DNA of 63,436 nt from the NCBI GenBank assembly GCA_045601325.1, contig JAZRZI010000038.1:1-63436 (forward strand), read 5' to 3'. This DNA comes from JAZRZI01 sp045601325 (GTDB taxonomy: Bacteria; Bacillota_I; Bacilli_A; RFN20; CAG-826). The translations under genes and the position numbers were made by a program. How positions within the stretch are numbered: the stretch's first letter is position 1; each line of letters starts with the position of its first letter. This document shows positions 19,301 to 27,616 of this stretch, piece after piece. The notes under the pieces were generated by a model. It was not told the origin of the DNA. It saw only the letters and a program-made list of their open reading frames with translations, and made no database searches.

Positions 19301-19498
19301 CATATAAACCTTATTAGCGATGGTTGTGTCAGTCATAATTGTTGCAGGGTTAGAATTAACTAATATAACTTCATACCCTTCTTCTCTTAACGCTAAACAA
19401 GCTTGTGTTCCTGCGTAATCAAATTCTGCTGCTTGGCCAATAACGATAGGTCCAGAACCTATGATAAGTATCTTTTTAATGTCTTTTCTTTTCGCCAT
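16307..19498 (-). CDS. carB: Carbamoyl-phosphate synthase large subunit
   Basis: 1063 residues, full length, with both ATP-grasp halves (IIGSGPIVIGQAAEFDY at residues 11-27 and GAGPIRIGQGVEFDYS near 560) and a C-terminal allosteric domain with FATIADADK and TEGTALFL. It makes carbamoyl phosphate from bicarbonate, ATP and ammonia. The glutaminase subunit CarA that normally supplies ammonia is not encoded anywhere in this window. AAGG ahead of the ATG serves as ribosome binding site, one base after the pyrC stop. A distant carA, or ammonia-driven synthesis, are the two options. Confidence 0.94.
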   Translation of the reverse strand: MAKRKDIKKILIIGSGPIVIGQAAEFDYAGTQACLALREEGYEVILVNSNPATIMTDTTIANKVYMEPLTLEYVAKILRKERPDAILPGIGGQTGLNLAIQLEKKGVLKECEVELLGTSSNSIERAEDRELFKKMCESIGEPVIPSKITYSLEEAKKAALEIGYPVVLRPAFTLGGTGGGFANNEEELIEIGLQAFNLSPVHQVLVEKSVKGYKEIEFEVMRDANDHAITICGMENVDPVGVHTGDSIVVAPIMSLNDHDLRMLNDSAIKLIKELKICGGCNVQFALNPNTSEYYLIEVNPRVSRSSALASKASGYPIARVTAKIAVGMSLEEIPVAGGTAAIEPTLDYVIAKFPRFPFDKFSTANNTLSTQMKATGEVMGIGATLEECMLKSTRSLEVGVCHLHKKLFDTYTTEELKEYILKFKDDGIFAVTELIRRGVSLDELHEITMITDIFLKAIKNIVDEENCLKGKPFDLEELKKAKTMGFSDKFIAKLWNSHEIDIYNFRKENGVKPVYKMVDTLHTGKYIAYLYSTYQNLVNDKFVNESRITNKKKIIVLGAGPIRIGQGVEFDYSTVHAVQTIKRAGYEAIIINNNPETVSTDYTTADKLYFEPLTPEDVMAIVDLEKPIGVIASLGGQTAINLATPLMKRGVKIIGTDCEAIDKAEDRNLFEKLLKELDIPEPQGCAVTKIEDGVKAAKEIGYPVLVRPSFVLGGRAMQIVSNEKQLKQYLKTAVEIDEDKPVLVDKYISGKEVEVDAICDGRNVFVPGIMELVEKTGIHSGDSISVYPTFSISNKVKGIILQYAKKLGLGIGIVGLFNIQFIVDPNEKVYIIEVNPRSSRTVPFLSKSTGYSLADIATEVILGKSLKELGIFDLYPEEKKRWYCKVPVFSFNKIMGLDAYLSPEMKSTGEAIGYDDKLNRALYKALQASGIKMQNYGTIFATIADADKEVALPLIRRFYDLGFNIQATEGTALFLKENGIRTHVVEKINSGSNEIINNIRQGYIAYVINTQDPSSVGEQKDGYLIRKAAIENNTTMFTSLDTVRVLLDVLEETTLKISTIDE

Positions 19499-19499
19499 A

Positions 19500-20708
19500 T
19501 TAGTTACCTTCTTTCAAATAAACAACTTTGTTATCAATAACAGTTACTAGGTTTAAACCTAGTACTTCAACCCCTTTAAACGGGGTGGATTTCCCTTTAG
19601 ATATAAATGTATTTGGATCAATAATTGATTTGTTTTTTAAATCCCATATAGAAAAAGAATTATTGAATGGGATAGAAAATCTCTTGCGAGGATTTATTAC
19701 TATCAAATCCAATAATTTTGAAAAAGTTATAATATTCTTTTTTACTAAATATGTATATAGGAGAGGAAAAGCAGTTTCTATTCCTACGATGCCGAAGGGA
19801 GAGTCTTTAAGCCCTTTGCTTTTTTCTAGCTCGCTATGGGGCGCGTGGTCTGTCGCAATCATATCGATGGTGCCATCTTTAATACCTTCAATAAGAGCAA
19901 GTTGATCGTTTTTCTTTCTTAGAGGTGGGTTCATTTTGAAGTCCCCGGATTCCTTTAAGTCTTCTTCACACAATAGCAAGTAATGGGGAGCGGTTTCACA
20001 AGTGATATCCACCCCTTCTTTTTTGGCTTGCCTAATTAATTCGACACTCTCTTTAGTGGATATGTGACAAACATGATATTTACATCCTGTTTCTTTGGCC
20101 AATTTAATATCTCTTTCAATTTGAAGATATTCACTTTCGTTACAAATGCCTAAATGATTGTGGGCTTTAGAATATTCACCTTCATTTATATATCCACCTT
20201 TTAACAAAGAATTAACTTCACAATGAGCGACGATAATCTTGTTAAGAGATTTGGCTTTATTCATCGCTTCTTTCATCAATTCTTCACTTTGTAGGCCTCT
20301 TCCGTCATCAGAAAAAGCGATAACCATATCCTTGGTCAGCTCTAATGGTGATAGTTCTTCTCCTTTTTCGTTAATAGAGATAGAACCATAAGGATAAATA
20401 TCAATAACCGAATCTTTATTGATAATGTCTAGTTGAGATTGAATATGTTCGATGGTATCGGAAACAGGATTTAAGTTAGGCATCGTGCAAACGGAAGTAT
20501 ATCCCCCATGCGCAGCCGCTAAAGAACCGCTAGCGATAGTCTCTTTATAAGAAAAACCTGGCTCTCTGTAATGAACATGAACGTCACAGAAGCCAGGAAT
20601 TGCGATATATCTTGAGCTATTAAAATTTGAATGAGTTTTTATGAAGGAATAGACAGCATTCCCAATGAGTCGTTTTTTGAGGATTTTAATGCCGCTATTT
20701 TTCTTCAT
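19500..20708 (-). CDS. pyrC: Dihydroorotase
   Basis: About 402 residues, class I. GFCDVHVHYREPG gives the HxH metal ligands near residue 50, and DHAPHS near 295 is the catalytic Asp-His segment. It closes carbamoyl aspartate to dihydroorotate. The ATG at 20708 is preferred over the one at 20738 because the promoter -10 box lies between them (20730-20735). It is the first gene of the pyrimidine operon. The leader is too short for a PyrR-type attenuator. Confidence 0.92.
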   Translation of the reverse strand: MKKNSGIKILKKRLIGNAVYSFIKTHSNFNSSRYIAIPGFCDVHVHYREPGFSYKETIASGSLAAAHGGYTSVCTMPNLNPVSDTIEHIQSQLDIINKDSVIDIYPYGSISINEKGEELSPLELTKDMVIAFSDDGRGLQSEELMKEAMNKAKSLNKIIVAHCEVNSLLKGGYINEGEYSKAHNHLGICNESEYLQIERDIKLAKETGCKYHVCHISTKESVELIRQAKKEGVDITCETAPHYLLLCEEDLKESGDFKMNPPLRKKNDQLALIEGIKDGTIDMIATDHAPHSELEKSKGLKDSPFGIVGIETAFPLLYTYLVKKNIITFSKLLDLIVINPRKRFSIPFNNSFSIWDLKNKSIIDPNTFISKGKSTPFKGVEVLGLNLVTVIDNKVVYLKEGN

Positions 20709-20729
20709 AGAAATGATTTTCTTTATAAG

Positions 20730-20758
20730 AATATACATTTATAACGATGTCGAGTCAA
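20730..20758 (-). promoter_or_regulatory. Promoter of the pyrimidine operon
   Basis: On the minus strand TTGACT (20753-20758) and TATATT (20730-20735) are exactly 17 bases apart. The predicted start site is roughly 14 bases before the pyrC ATG at 20708, leaving no space for a PyrR-binding leader or attenuator hairpin. Confidence 0.65.
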
Positions 20759-20875
20759 GATAATATATTACTTTTAAAAAAGTTCATATGTAGTGCACAA
20801 TTATTTTTCCTATTTTGTTTAACTGTTGATGTTTACTATATATAATATAGGCAATAGTGAATAACGGCGAATATC

Positions 20876-22054
20876 ATGGATAGCGAATTTAAATTAGGAT
20901 TTTGGAACTATTTGCAAGTAGGAGTGCTTCCTACCAATATAGTAGATAAATGGGTAGATATTGGCTGCAATCTATTCATGTCTTTCCGTTTTCAAGAAGG
21001 AATTTCTAAAAAAGAAGACATGATTGCGTTATTAGATAAAGCTCATTCTGTTGGTAAAAAAGTCATCATTAACGATTCTAGAAACGAGTATCTTCGCTTA
21101 AAGACTATGTCTAGAGAAGAATTTAGAAAGGGTGTTCAAGAATCTATAAAAGATTTTGGTAGTCATCCCGCTACTTATGGTTTTTATGGAGGGGACGAAC
21201 CTTTTAAAGATCAGGAGGAGAACTTCTCATACACAATGTCTTTACTGAAAGAATTAAGTCCTAATCTCCACCACTATGGAAACCTTTTGCCTTATTGGTC
21301 GGGTCTTCTTTGGGAAGAAGGAGAAAAAGATAGAGAAGATTCTTATTATCTAAATAAAATAGAAAAGATCGTTAAAGATGGCAATTTAGACATTCTCGCA
21401 TTTGATCAATACACCCAATGTTATGATGAAACCGCCGATCAAAAAGATGGCATTAAAAAATATTTCCTAGGAATGGCAAACTTTTTAAAAGTCTCTCGTA
21501 AATATAACATTCCTTTATATGTCTCTTTACTAGCAATTGAACACTTCAATTATAGAGAACCTAGTGAACACGACATTAGATGGCAAATACACACATGTGC
21601 CACTATGGGGGCCAAAGGTGTAATTTGGTTTTATTTCCATACCGACAATAACGATGTTGATTTCTTTAATCCTCCATTTTTAGGCGAAAAAGCCTTAATC
21701 ACGCCTATGTACGGAAAGATTCAAAGACAACAATATTTATTTAACGAAAGGTACAAGAAAACTTTTGATAATATCGAGGTCGAAAGATTCTATTTTTTAA
21801 ATGATGATATTGGGAAAGAATATCGTTTTGACGCAAGCAAAGAAGAACTAATAGAAAGATTAGATGTTAAATATAAAGATCGCCTCGCTTTAGTGTCAAT
21901 CGCTCACTATTTAGATAATCCTAATAAAAAAATCGCAATCGTTATGAACTGCGATCAAAAATTCACAAATGCGTTCTCCTTGTATCCCGTCAACAAAGAA
22001 GCTAAACACTTCGACTTATCTGCAGGAAATCTAAAAATATTTGAATTAAGTTAA
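20876..22054 (+). CDS. TIM-barrel glycosidase-like protein, cytosolic
   Basis: 392 residues, no signal peptide. An (alpha/beta)8 layout is suggested by alternating strands. YGFYGGDEP near residues 101-109 is a typical strand-4 acidic motif of retaining glycosidases, and LDILAFDQY lies near 177. The second half (VSRKYNIPLYVSLLA, then WQIHTCATMGAKGVIWF) aligns by eye with the lipoprotein at 36978-38315, so the two are paralogues. I cannot assign a GH family. TATAAT at 20841-20846 may be its -10 box. It is transcribed divergently from the pyrimidine operon and ends at its own terminator. Confidence 0.6.
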   Translation: MDSEFKLGFWNYLQVGVLPTNIVDKWVDIGCNLFMSFRFQEGISKKEDMIALLDKAHSVGKKVIINDSRNEYLRLKTMSREEFRKGVQESIKDFGSHPATYGFYGGDEPFKDQEENFSYTMSLLKELSPNLHHYGNLLPYWSGLLWEEGEKDREDSYYLNKIEKIVKDGNLDILAFDQYTQCYDETADQKDGIKKYFLGMANFLKVSRKYNIPLYVSLLAIEHFNYREPSEHDIRWQIHTCATMGAKGVIWFYFHTDNNDVDFFNPPFLGEKALITPMYGKIQRQQYLFNERYKKTFDNIEVERFYFLNDDIGKEYRFDASKEELIERLDVKYKDRLALVSIAHYLDNPNKKIAIVMNCDQKFTNAFSLYPVNKEAKHFDLSAGNLKIFELS

Positions 22055-22075
22055 TTATAGTTTGATTCATCAAAT

Positions 22076-22107
22076 AACATTGGTCTATTGGACAATGTTT
22101 TTGTTTT
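22076..22107 (+). terminator. Terminator of the plus-strand TIM-barrel gene
   Basis: AACATT-(G)-GTC / GAC-AATGTT forms a nine-pair stem with one bulge and a TATTG loop (22076-22099), followed by TTTGTTTT. It overlaps the last codons of the convergent membrane-esterase gene. Confidence 0.55.
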
Positions 22108-23863
22108 GAGTAAGCGAATAGTAGAAATCCACCATTCTATCAACCCAACCATCTGCAAGTGTGTCTTTAGCTATGCCCCATCCGTGAACATCGCTAGAAA
22201 ATTGTTCGAAAGAGAATTCTATATTATTCTTCTTTAATGCTTCAATAAGCCTTATAGAGTTTTCAAATGGCACAACATTATCGTTTTCACATTGCCATAT
22301 AAACATATTAGGAGTGTTTGTGTAAATGTGATGATTGATTGATCTTTCTATTATTTCTTCGTTGGTTTGTTTTTCACCCAATAAGTTATTTCTGGTTCCG
22401 TCGCAAAGAGATAAATCTACGACTGGATAGCCTAAAACAAGCAGTCCTGGTTTTAAGATGTTGCTGTGTTCGTATCCATAATTGTCTGTAGCTAATTCTC
22501 CCACTAGATGAGCACCGGCGGAGAAACCTACTACAATATAACTAGACATATTAATGTTAAATCTACCTTGGTGGGTTGTTAATTGTTTAATCAAATCCAC
22601 CAACTCATTTATCGATTCCCTGGCGTTTTCATTAACGGAATAAGAGAAAGAAACTACTGTAAAACCCTTCTTATATAATTCAGTACTTACTGGTAAATCT
22701 TCAGGAAGTGTGCAAACAGAAGAGTAGCCCCCTCCTGCCATAACGATTGCAACTTTTGATAAGTTTTCTTGTTTTAATAGCAAAGCGCTGTAGCCTTTTC
22801 TTTTAATGGTTAGGGTTAAACGCTTCATCTTTAATTCTTTTAAGAGATTCAAAGAAGATATCACTGGTTCTTTAGGCCAAGCACCAACACCAAAAGGAAT
22901 GATTTTATCGTTCAGTAGCTTTTTATAATCGTCTATATAGCTAAGAAGATGATAACTATATATAGATAGTTCTTTGTCTTCGATTAAGTCCTTGTATGTT
23001 GAATTAATATTGAATGTGTGTGCGGTGGTGTTAGTAACCTCAGGAATATATATGCCTTTCTTATATAGTTCTGGATAGTATTTATAATTAATATCTCTAT
23101 CTAGAACATAATTCATATATACCCTTAGCATCAAAGCAAAAAATGGATAGATGATAATGATTAAAAGCGACAAGATAATGTATTTAATAAATATATTAGT
23201 AATTCCTAAAACCAATAAAGGTGTAGAAAACACCAATGAGAAAAGAACCAAGAAAATAAAATTCTTAATAAATATAAGCGCTGAGTTATAAAAAGAATCT
23301 CTTATTTTCCAATCATAAATAGATGTTGTTTCTATTTGAATTAATAGCAAAGGGAAAAAGAGAGTCTGCAATATACCTAGAGGTATGTATGAAGCAAAAC
23401 TTGCTCTAAAGTTAGCAATAATAAAATAGCAACCAAATAGCAAAGCGGAATATATCAAAAAGAAAACAAAGTTTGTCTTAATATTATTCTTAACCCCTTT
23501 AGCGAAATCATGAAAGAAGAATACCGGTTCTTCTCTTGATAGCAAAAGCATCACTCTAGATAGGCCACTGACACCAATCATTGTGATTAATAACACCACA
23601 CTAGAGCCTAAAGCAAAATATATCTCGCTAGTAACTTTTAATGCCTCTTTTTCTTCGTCGCTCATAGAGGAAGCGGCAAGTCCAAGTGTGTAATAATCTT
23701 TAAAGAAAAGCACCGCCAACAAAGGAAGAGCAAACACAAGAAAAAGCAAACCATATCCAACTAGTTTTCGCCAGTTTTGTTTACAAGAATCAAAGTATAA
23801 TTCCCTATAATTGCCTGGTAATTTACTTGTTTGTGATGAATAACTGCTTTTTTGTTTTTTCAT
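22085..23863 (-). CDS. Membrane protein (DUF624-like) fused to an alpha/beta-hydrolase esterase
   Basis: 592 residues. Residues about 35-270 contain six hydrophobic segments in a layout like the DUF624/YesL membrane proteins found with sugar ABC transporters. From about residue 345 a soluble alpha/beta hydrolase begins: AGGGYSS (oxyanion loop), GFSAGAH near 450 (nucleophile Ser), CENDNVVP near 530 (Asp) and SDVHGWG near 560 (His), a full triad typical of carbohydrate feruloyl/acetyl esterases (BD-FAE-like). The start codon overlaps the upstream stop in an ATGA coupling. It is the last gene of a nine-gene operon. Which side of the membrane the esterase faces is not decidable here. The fusion is unusual. 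Confidence 0.7.
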   Translation of the reverse strand: MKKQKSSYSSQTSKLPGNYRELYFDSCKQNWRKLVGYGLLFLVFALPLLAVLFFKDYYTLGLAASSMSDEEKEALKVTSEIYFALGSSVVLLITMIGVSGLSRVMLLLSREEPVFFFHDFAKGVKNNIKTNFVFFLIYSALLFGCYFIIANFRASFASYIPLGILQTLFFPLLLIQIETTSIYDWKIRDSFYNSALIFIKNFIFLVLFSLVFSTPLLVLGITNIFIKYIILSLLIIIIYPFFALMLRVYMNYVLDRDINYKYYPELYKKGIYIPEVTNTTAHTFNINSTYKDLIEDKELSIYSYHLLSYIDDYKKLLNDKIIPFGVGAWPKEPVISSLNLLKELKMKRLTLTIKRKGYSALLLKQENLSKVAIVMAGGGYSSVCTLPEDLPVSTELYKKGFTVVSFSYSVNENARESINELVDLIKQLTTHQGRFNINMSSYIVVGFSAGAHLVGELATDNYGYEHSNILKPGLLVLGYPVVDLSLCDGTRNNLLGEKQTNEEIIERSINHHIYTNTPNMFIWQCENDNVVPFENSIRLIEALKKNNIEFSFEQFSSDVHGWGIAKDTLADGWVDRMVDFYYSLTQNKNIVQ

Positions 23864-24453
23864 AAATTAAATAAGATTTTACTAACACTTAAAGCATGGT
23901 CGGTTTTACCTTCGTTTAAGTTTCCAAGATTTGGACTTTTATAATTATAGAATAAATAATAGTCGTCTTCACTTAGTTGGTTAGAGTATGTTACATAGTC
24001 TTTAAAGTATCCATCTTTAAGGATGTGGTCATAAACTTTAATACCTTTAATACTGTTTTCGAAACTTAAATAAGATAATTCAGACTCAAAATATTCATTT
24101 AAATATGATTCGTCTAAAGTTTGAAAATGAAGATACATTGCTTCGATATCACCCACAAAAGATGATGGCAATATATAAAAATCCATTTCTTGTTTAGTTG
24201 TCTCAAAAACATAAGAGAAACTAGATGAACCATAGAAAGAGAATGTAATGTTAATTTGTTTAATGTCTTTAGATGATTTTTCTTCTAATTCTTTATCTAA
24301 ATTGGTCACTAAAGCATCATAGGTACCTAAAAAGAAATTGATCTTTTCTAGTTTGCTAGGACTGGTCTTAATAGTAATAGAAAGACAAAACGCCACTACT
24401 GACACACTAATAGCAACCAAATATAAATACCATTTACTTAAGAGTTTCTTCAT
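23860..24453 (-). CDS. Membrane-anchored protein, unknown
   Basis: About 197 residues from the ATG at 24453, which has GAGG six bases upstream; longer frames overlap the previous gene heavily. One N-terminal membrane segment (YLYLVAISVSVVAFCLSI) is followed by an extracytoplasmic domain rich in Tyr, Asp and Glu. No family is recognised. It overlaps both neighbours by a few bases and is clearly co-translated with them. The stop is TGA within ATGA. Confidence 0.6.
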   Translation of the reverse strand: MKKLLSKWYLYLVAISVSVVAFCLSITIKTSPSKLEKINFFLGTYDALVTNLDKELEEKSSKDIKQINITFSFYGSSSFSYVFETTKQEMDFYILPSSFVGDIEAMYLHFQTLDESYLNEYFESELSYLSFENSIKGIKVYDHILKDGYFKDYVTYSNQLSEDDYYLFYNYKSPNLGNLNEGKTDHALSVSKILFNL

Positions 24454-24931
24454 CATGCGCCTCGTAATAGACAATAAATGAACTTGCAGTTCTAAGTTTG
24501 ACTTGTTGTCCGACAACAAAAGGACATTCATTAAACTCGTTATCGAGATAACCAACAAATTTAGTGTTATCGTCGTTGATTGTGATTTCATTAACCTTTC
24601 TATTCTTAATTGTGATTGTCTTTTGACTAATTGATGTGATTTTACCCTCTACATCAAACAAATAGCTATTTAGAATATCAATTATAATAGACGAGTCTTT
24701 TTTGTTCTTAATCATTCCAAAAACAAGTAAAACAATTAATATAACAGCAACTATAGATAACAAAAAAGAAAAGATTATCATAATAACCTTCTTATTTTCA
24801 TAAGTAGATAAAATGATTCCACCTATAAAAAGCAAAACATAGACGGCTAAAGAAACATAAAAAGCGATTGATGCTTTCTTGTGATTTTTCTTTTTACTAT
24901 CAAGAATTATTTGGTAATCAAAATGTTTCAT
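24434..24931 (-). CDS. Two-span membrane protein, unknown
   Basis: 165 residues with two hydrophobic segments near residues 20-42 and 50-72, then a soluble C-terminal domain of beta strands (GKITSISQKTITIKN, TKFVGYL, VGQQVKLRT) resembling a small OB- or SH3-like barrel. I do not recognise the family. It overlaps the ABC ATPase gene by 14 bases and the next gene by 20, so the products probably form one complex or process. Confidence 0.6.
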   Translation of the reverse strand: MKHFDYQIILDSKKKNHKKASIAFYVSLAVYVLLFIGGIILSTYENKKVIMIIFSFLLSIVAVILIVLLVFGMIKNKKDSSIIIDILNSYLFDVEGKITSISQKTITIKNRKVNEITINDDNTKFVGYLDNEFNECPFVVGQQVKLRTASSFIVYYEAHDEETLK

Positions 24932-25646
24932 CTTTTAATGTTTCAAAGAAATCTTTAACTTCTTTAGAATCGGATTCTAATATTTCTTCTGTTGTTCCAC
25001 TAGCGATAATTTTACCATTTTCAAGCAAGTAAATATAATCACCTAACGCTGTGGCTTCTTTTAAATCATGGGTAACAAATATGGTCGTGCAACCAAATTG
25101 CCTTAAAGCATCTCTTAAATAGAACCTGATTTCCGATTTGGTTTCTTCGTCAATATTAGAAAAAGGTTCATCAAATAAACAAACTTGAGGTCTTTTTACA
25201 ATTGCTCTTGCGATAGATGCTCTTTGAGCTTGACCAATAGACACTTGTTTGGGTTTTCTAGATAAGTACATATCTATTTTTAAGATCTTTGCAATCTCAA
25301 AAACTCTAGTTTTAATCTCTTCAAAATTAACACCAGTAGATTTCAAAGGATAAGCAATAGATGTAAATAAATCAAAATGAGGATATAAGGCAATGTTTTG
25401 ATTAACATAGCCAATGTTTCTTTCTTTGATTGAAAGATTATCGATCGGTATATCATCGAAATAGATATGCCCATCATAATTATTTAATCCGCATATAGAG
25501 CGAAGTAAGGTGGATTTACCACCGCCCGACTTTCCTAATATTACATGAATTTTGTTAGTCTCAAAACTGACACTCAAACCATTTAGTGCCGGTTCGCTGT
25601 TTTTGCTATATGAAAACGTTAAATTCTCAATTTTTATATAAGGCAT
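24918..25646 (-). CDS. ABC transporter ATP-binding protein
   Basis: 242 residues. Walker A GKSGGGKST near residues 38-46, Q-loop VNQNIALYPHFDLF, signature SIGQAQRASIARA near 137-149 (a variant of LSGGQ), Walker B VCLFDEPFSN and H-loop VTHD. It resembles MalK/PotA-type importer ATPases but lacks their C-terminal regulatory (TOBE/OB) domain. It lies within an operon that also encodes two MalF/MalG-like permeases and a binding lipoprotein, so it may power that importer. Alternatively it pairs with the small membrane proteins next to it. Confidence 0.85.
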   Translation of the reverse strand: MPYIKIENLTFSYSKNSEPALNGLSVSFETNKIHVILGKSGGGKSTLLRSICGLNNYDGHIYFDDIPIDNLSIKERNIGYVNQNIALYPHFDLFTSIAYPLKSTGVNFEEIKTRVFEIAKILKIDMYLSRKPKQVSIGQAQRASIARAIVKRPQVCLFDEPFSNIDEETKSEIRFYLRDALRQFGCTTIFVTHDLKEATALGDYIYLLENGKIIASGTTEEILESDSKEVKDFFETLKDETF

Positions 25647-25647
25647 A

Positions 25648-27603
25648 TTATATAGTTCTTGGGATACCTATTAACGAGGAAACTAACCAGTCACCTACAA
25701 GTGTGTTTCCGCCTTCATTCAATGCGTTTAAGAAGATGGCGATTCTTCCATCTGGAGAAGCATCACTTGATAATACGGTAGGGTTAATTTCTAACTTAGT
25801 CCATGCTTTTGGTTGAAGCACTGCGCGGGTATAGAAAGGATCATAAATTTCCCAATTCCATTCAGTGTTTCTAATTATCACATTAGCAGGGTTGTTTGTT
25901 GGGTTATAAATGCTAACGACGTAACCATTAGATGAAGGAGCAACATTTGGTTCGGTTGAATATGTTACAGCTTGTTCAATAATTGTTCCATCAACATTAG
26001 TTGGGTCGTTGTTAATCCTAAATCCAGAGACAAAACCAAATCTTTCGTTTTTAACTCCTTTAATAGGTTCAACTTCAGAACCATAGAAGTATTTAGTGAA
26101 ACCACTATCGTATCCGTTTTGTAATGAAACATATCCAGCGCTTCTATAGTGAGATTCTAAAGTTTCTAAAAGTTCGATTTGAGTGGATGTAACAACATCA
26201 TCTAAGTATTGACCTAGTTCGTTATATAAAGTTCTAGCGGTGGTCATAAAACACATATTATCGACGTGCTTATCTTCATCATCGCCGAGTTCATCTATTG
26301 TAGGCAAATTATCAAACGCATACTGCATAAGTGCAATTTTTTCTTCAATAGAACCACCGGTTAAATATGTTGTGCCAAAAAATAAAGTACCTGATGCGGG
26401 AACGATTGTGCCATCGTTAGGAGATTTAAGTTGATCAATGACAAAGAATTCTTGACCAGCAATTTCTCTAGCGCCCACTTTAAAGGTAATTGTTTCTCCA
26501 TCATGAACATCAACGTAAATGTTGTTGAAATAAGAGAACCATATACGAACATAATGTCCTGTTTCATTATGAATGGTTGAAAACATAAAATCGTATCCTT
26601 GCAAGTTTACTAACGGATCAAACTTGAAGTAACTATGAACAGAACCAGAGAATTCAATTTTTGTAGAACCCACAACAGCTTCCTCATCCTTCCAAGCATC
26701 AGAGAAAAAGATAGATGCTTTTGTGTTGAGGTGTGTATAGATGGATGATGTTCCATAGAATTCTGTGGTAGGAATAAAAGTATCATGCTTACCTGTAGGG
26801 GTGTTTGTGGCTTTCTTTAAAGCATAAAAAGCAGCGGTTTTGGCGTTGAAATCATTGATATTAGGCACAATTCTTTTATATAAGCCGGGTATTTTATCAA
26901 TAGCTAACGCCACTTCGTTCAATCTATCATAATCGCTTAATTGAATATTGCTTGTTTCTGGCAAAGCATCAATATCCGCTTTAACTTTATCAACAATTTC
27001 TTTATAGGTTATGTCTTCCTCTGTCATTTCACTTCCTATTTCGGCATGCCAGTTGTCGATATAGAAAGTATAACCAACTTTGTTGTCGTAATCAGTTTCA
27101 GGGGTGTATAACAATAGCGAAGAAGAAATTAATGTATCTTTATTGTTATCTAAAGCGATTTTAGATAATTCGAAAGAAAGGTGATTAAATTCATCTTTTA
27201 TAATATCGAATTCCTTTTCTAATAAGATATCTAATGATTCGTTATTATAAATAATGATTTTCGCAGTAGTGTCAAACAGGGAATCGTTATAAACATCAAT
27301 ATTAATAGATTTAATGTTTGCACCATCCATCTTTCCACTAGATGTATTGGTAAAGAAATGATGCATCTCAAAAGATGTACCAAAATAGTTAGTTAGTTTC
27401 ATGGATTTATTACCATGAGTAACACATTGGTCAGACAGTTCAATTTTCGCTCTATCTGCGTGTGATTTAGAAGGGAATTTCATCAACGAAAGTTCTTGAT
27501 AAGATTCAAAGTCGTTGATCATTCCGTTAGATGGATTACTATTAGACGAACAGCCAGCAAGTGTCGTTAATAGAAGCAAAGGAAGTAAATATATCTTTTT
27601 CAT
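25648..27603 (-). CDS. Large lipoprotein, unknown, probably glycan-binding
   Basis: 651 residues. The signal MKKIYLLPLLLLTTLAGCSS ends in a clear lipobox (LAGC). Residues about 30-200 look like a carbohydrate-binding beta-sandwich (FESYQELSLMKFP, then YTFYIDNWHAEIG). A helical linker follows and at least one further beta-rich domain ends the protein. No catalytic motif is recognised. AGGAGG precedes the ATG. It lies 13 bases after the DUF4091 lipoprotein and 1 base before the ABC ATPase, implying a role in surface glycan handling. Confidence 0.65.
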   Translation of the reverse strand: MKKIYLLPLLLLTTLAGCSSNSNPSNGMINDFESYQELSLMKFPSKSHADRAKIELSDQCVTHGNKSMKLTNYFGTSFEMHHFFTNTSSGKMDGANIKSINIDVYNDSLFDTTAKIIIYNNESLDILLEKEFDIIKDEFNHLSFELSKIALDNNKDTLISSSLLLYTPETDYDNKVGYTFYIDNWHAEIGSEMTEEDITYKEIVDKVKADIDALPETSNIQLSDYDRLNEVALAIDKIPGLYKRIVPNINDFNAKTAAFYALKKATNTPTGKHDTFIPTTEFYGTSSIYTHLNTKASIFFSDAWKDEEAVVGSTKIEFSGSVHSYFKFDPLVNLQGYDFMFSTIHNETGHYVRIWFSYFNNIYVDVHDGETITFKVGAREIAGQEFFVIDQLKSPNDGTIVPASGTLFFGTTYLTGGSIEEKIALMQYAFDNLPTIDELGDDEDKHVDNMCFMTTARTLYNELGQYLDDVVTSTQIELLETLESHYRSAGYVSLQNGYDSGFTKYFYGSEVEPIKGVKNERFGFVSGFRINNDPTNVDGTIIEQAVTYSTEPNVAPSSNGYVVSIYNPTNNPANVIIRNTEWNWEIYDPFYTRAVLQPKAWTKLEINPTVLSSDASPDGRIAIFLNALNEGGNTLVGDWLVSSLIGIPRTI

Positions 27604-27616
27604 TTATTCTTACCTC

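Noticed and set aside
20708..20738. pyrC start at 20738
   Set aside because: The start lies upstream of the -10 box of the only good promoter, so it would not be transcribed from it.
23860..24591. Long version of the 23860 gene starting at 24591
   Set aside because: It overlaps the previous coding frame by more than 150 bases and lacks a ribosome site; the ATG at 24453 has GAGG and starts directly before a membrane segment.
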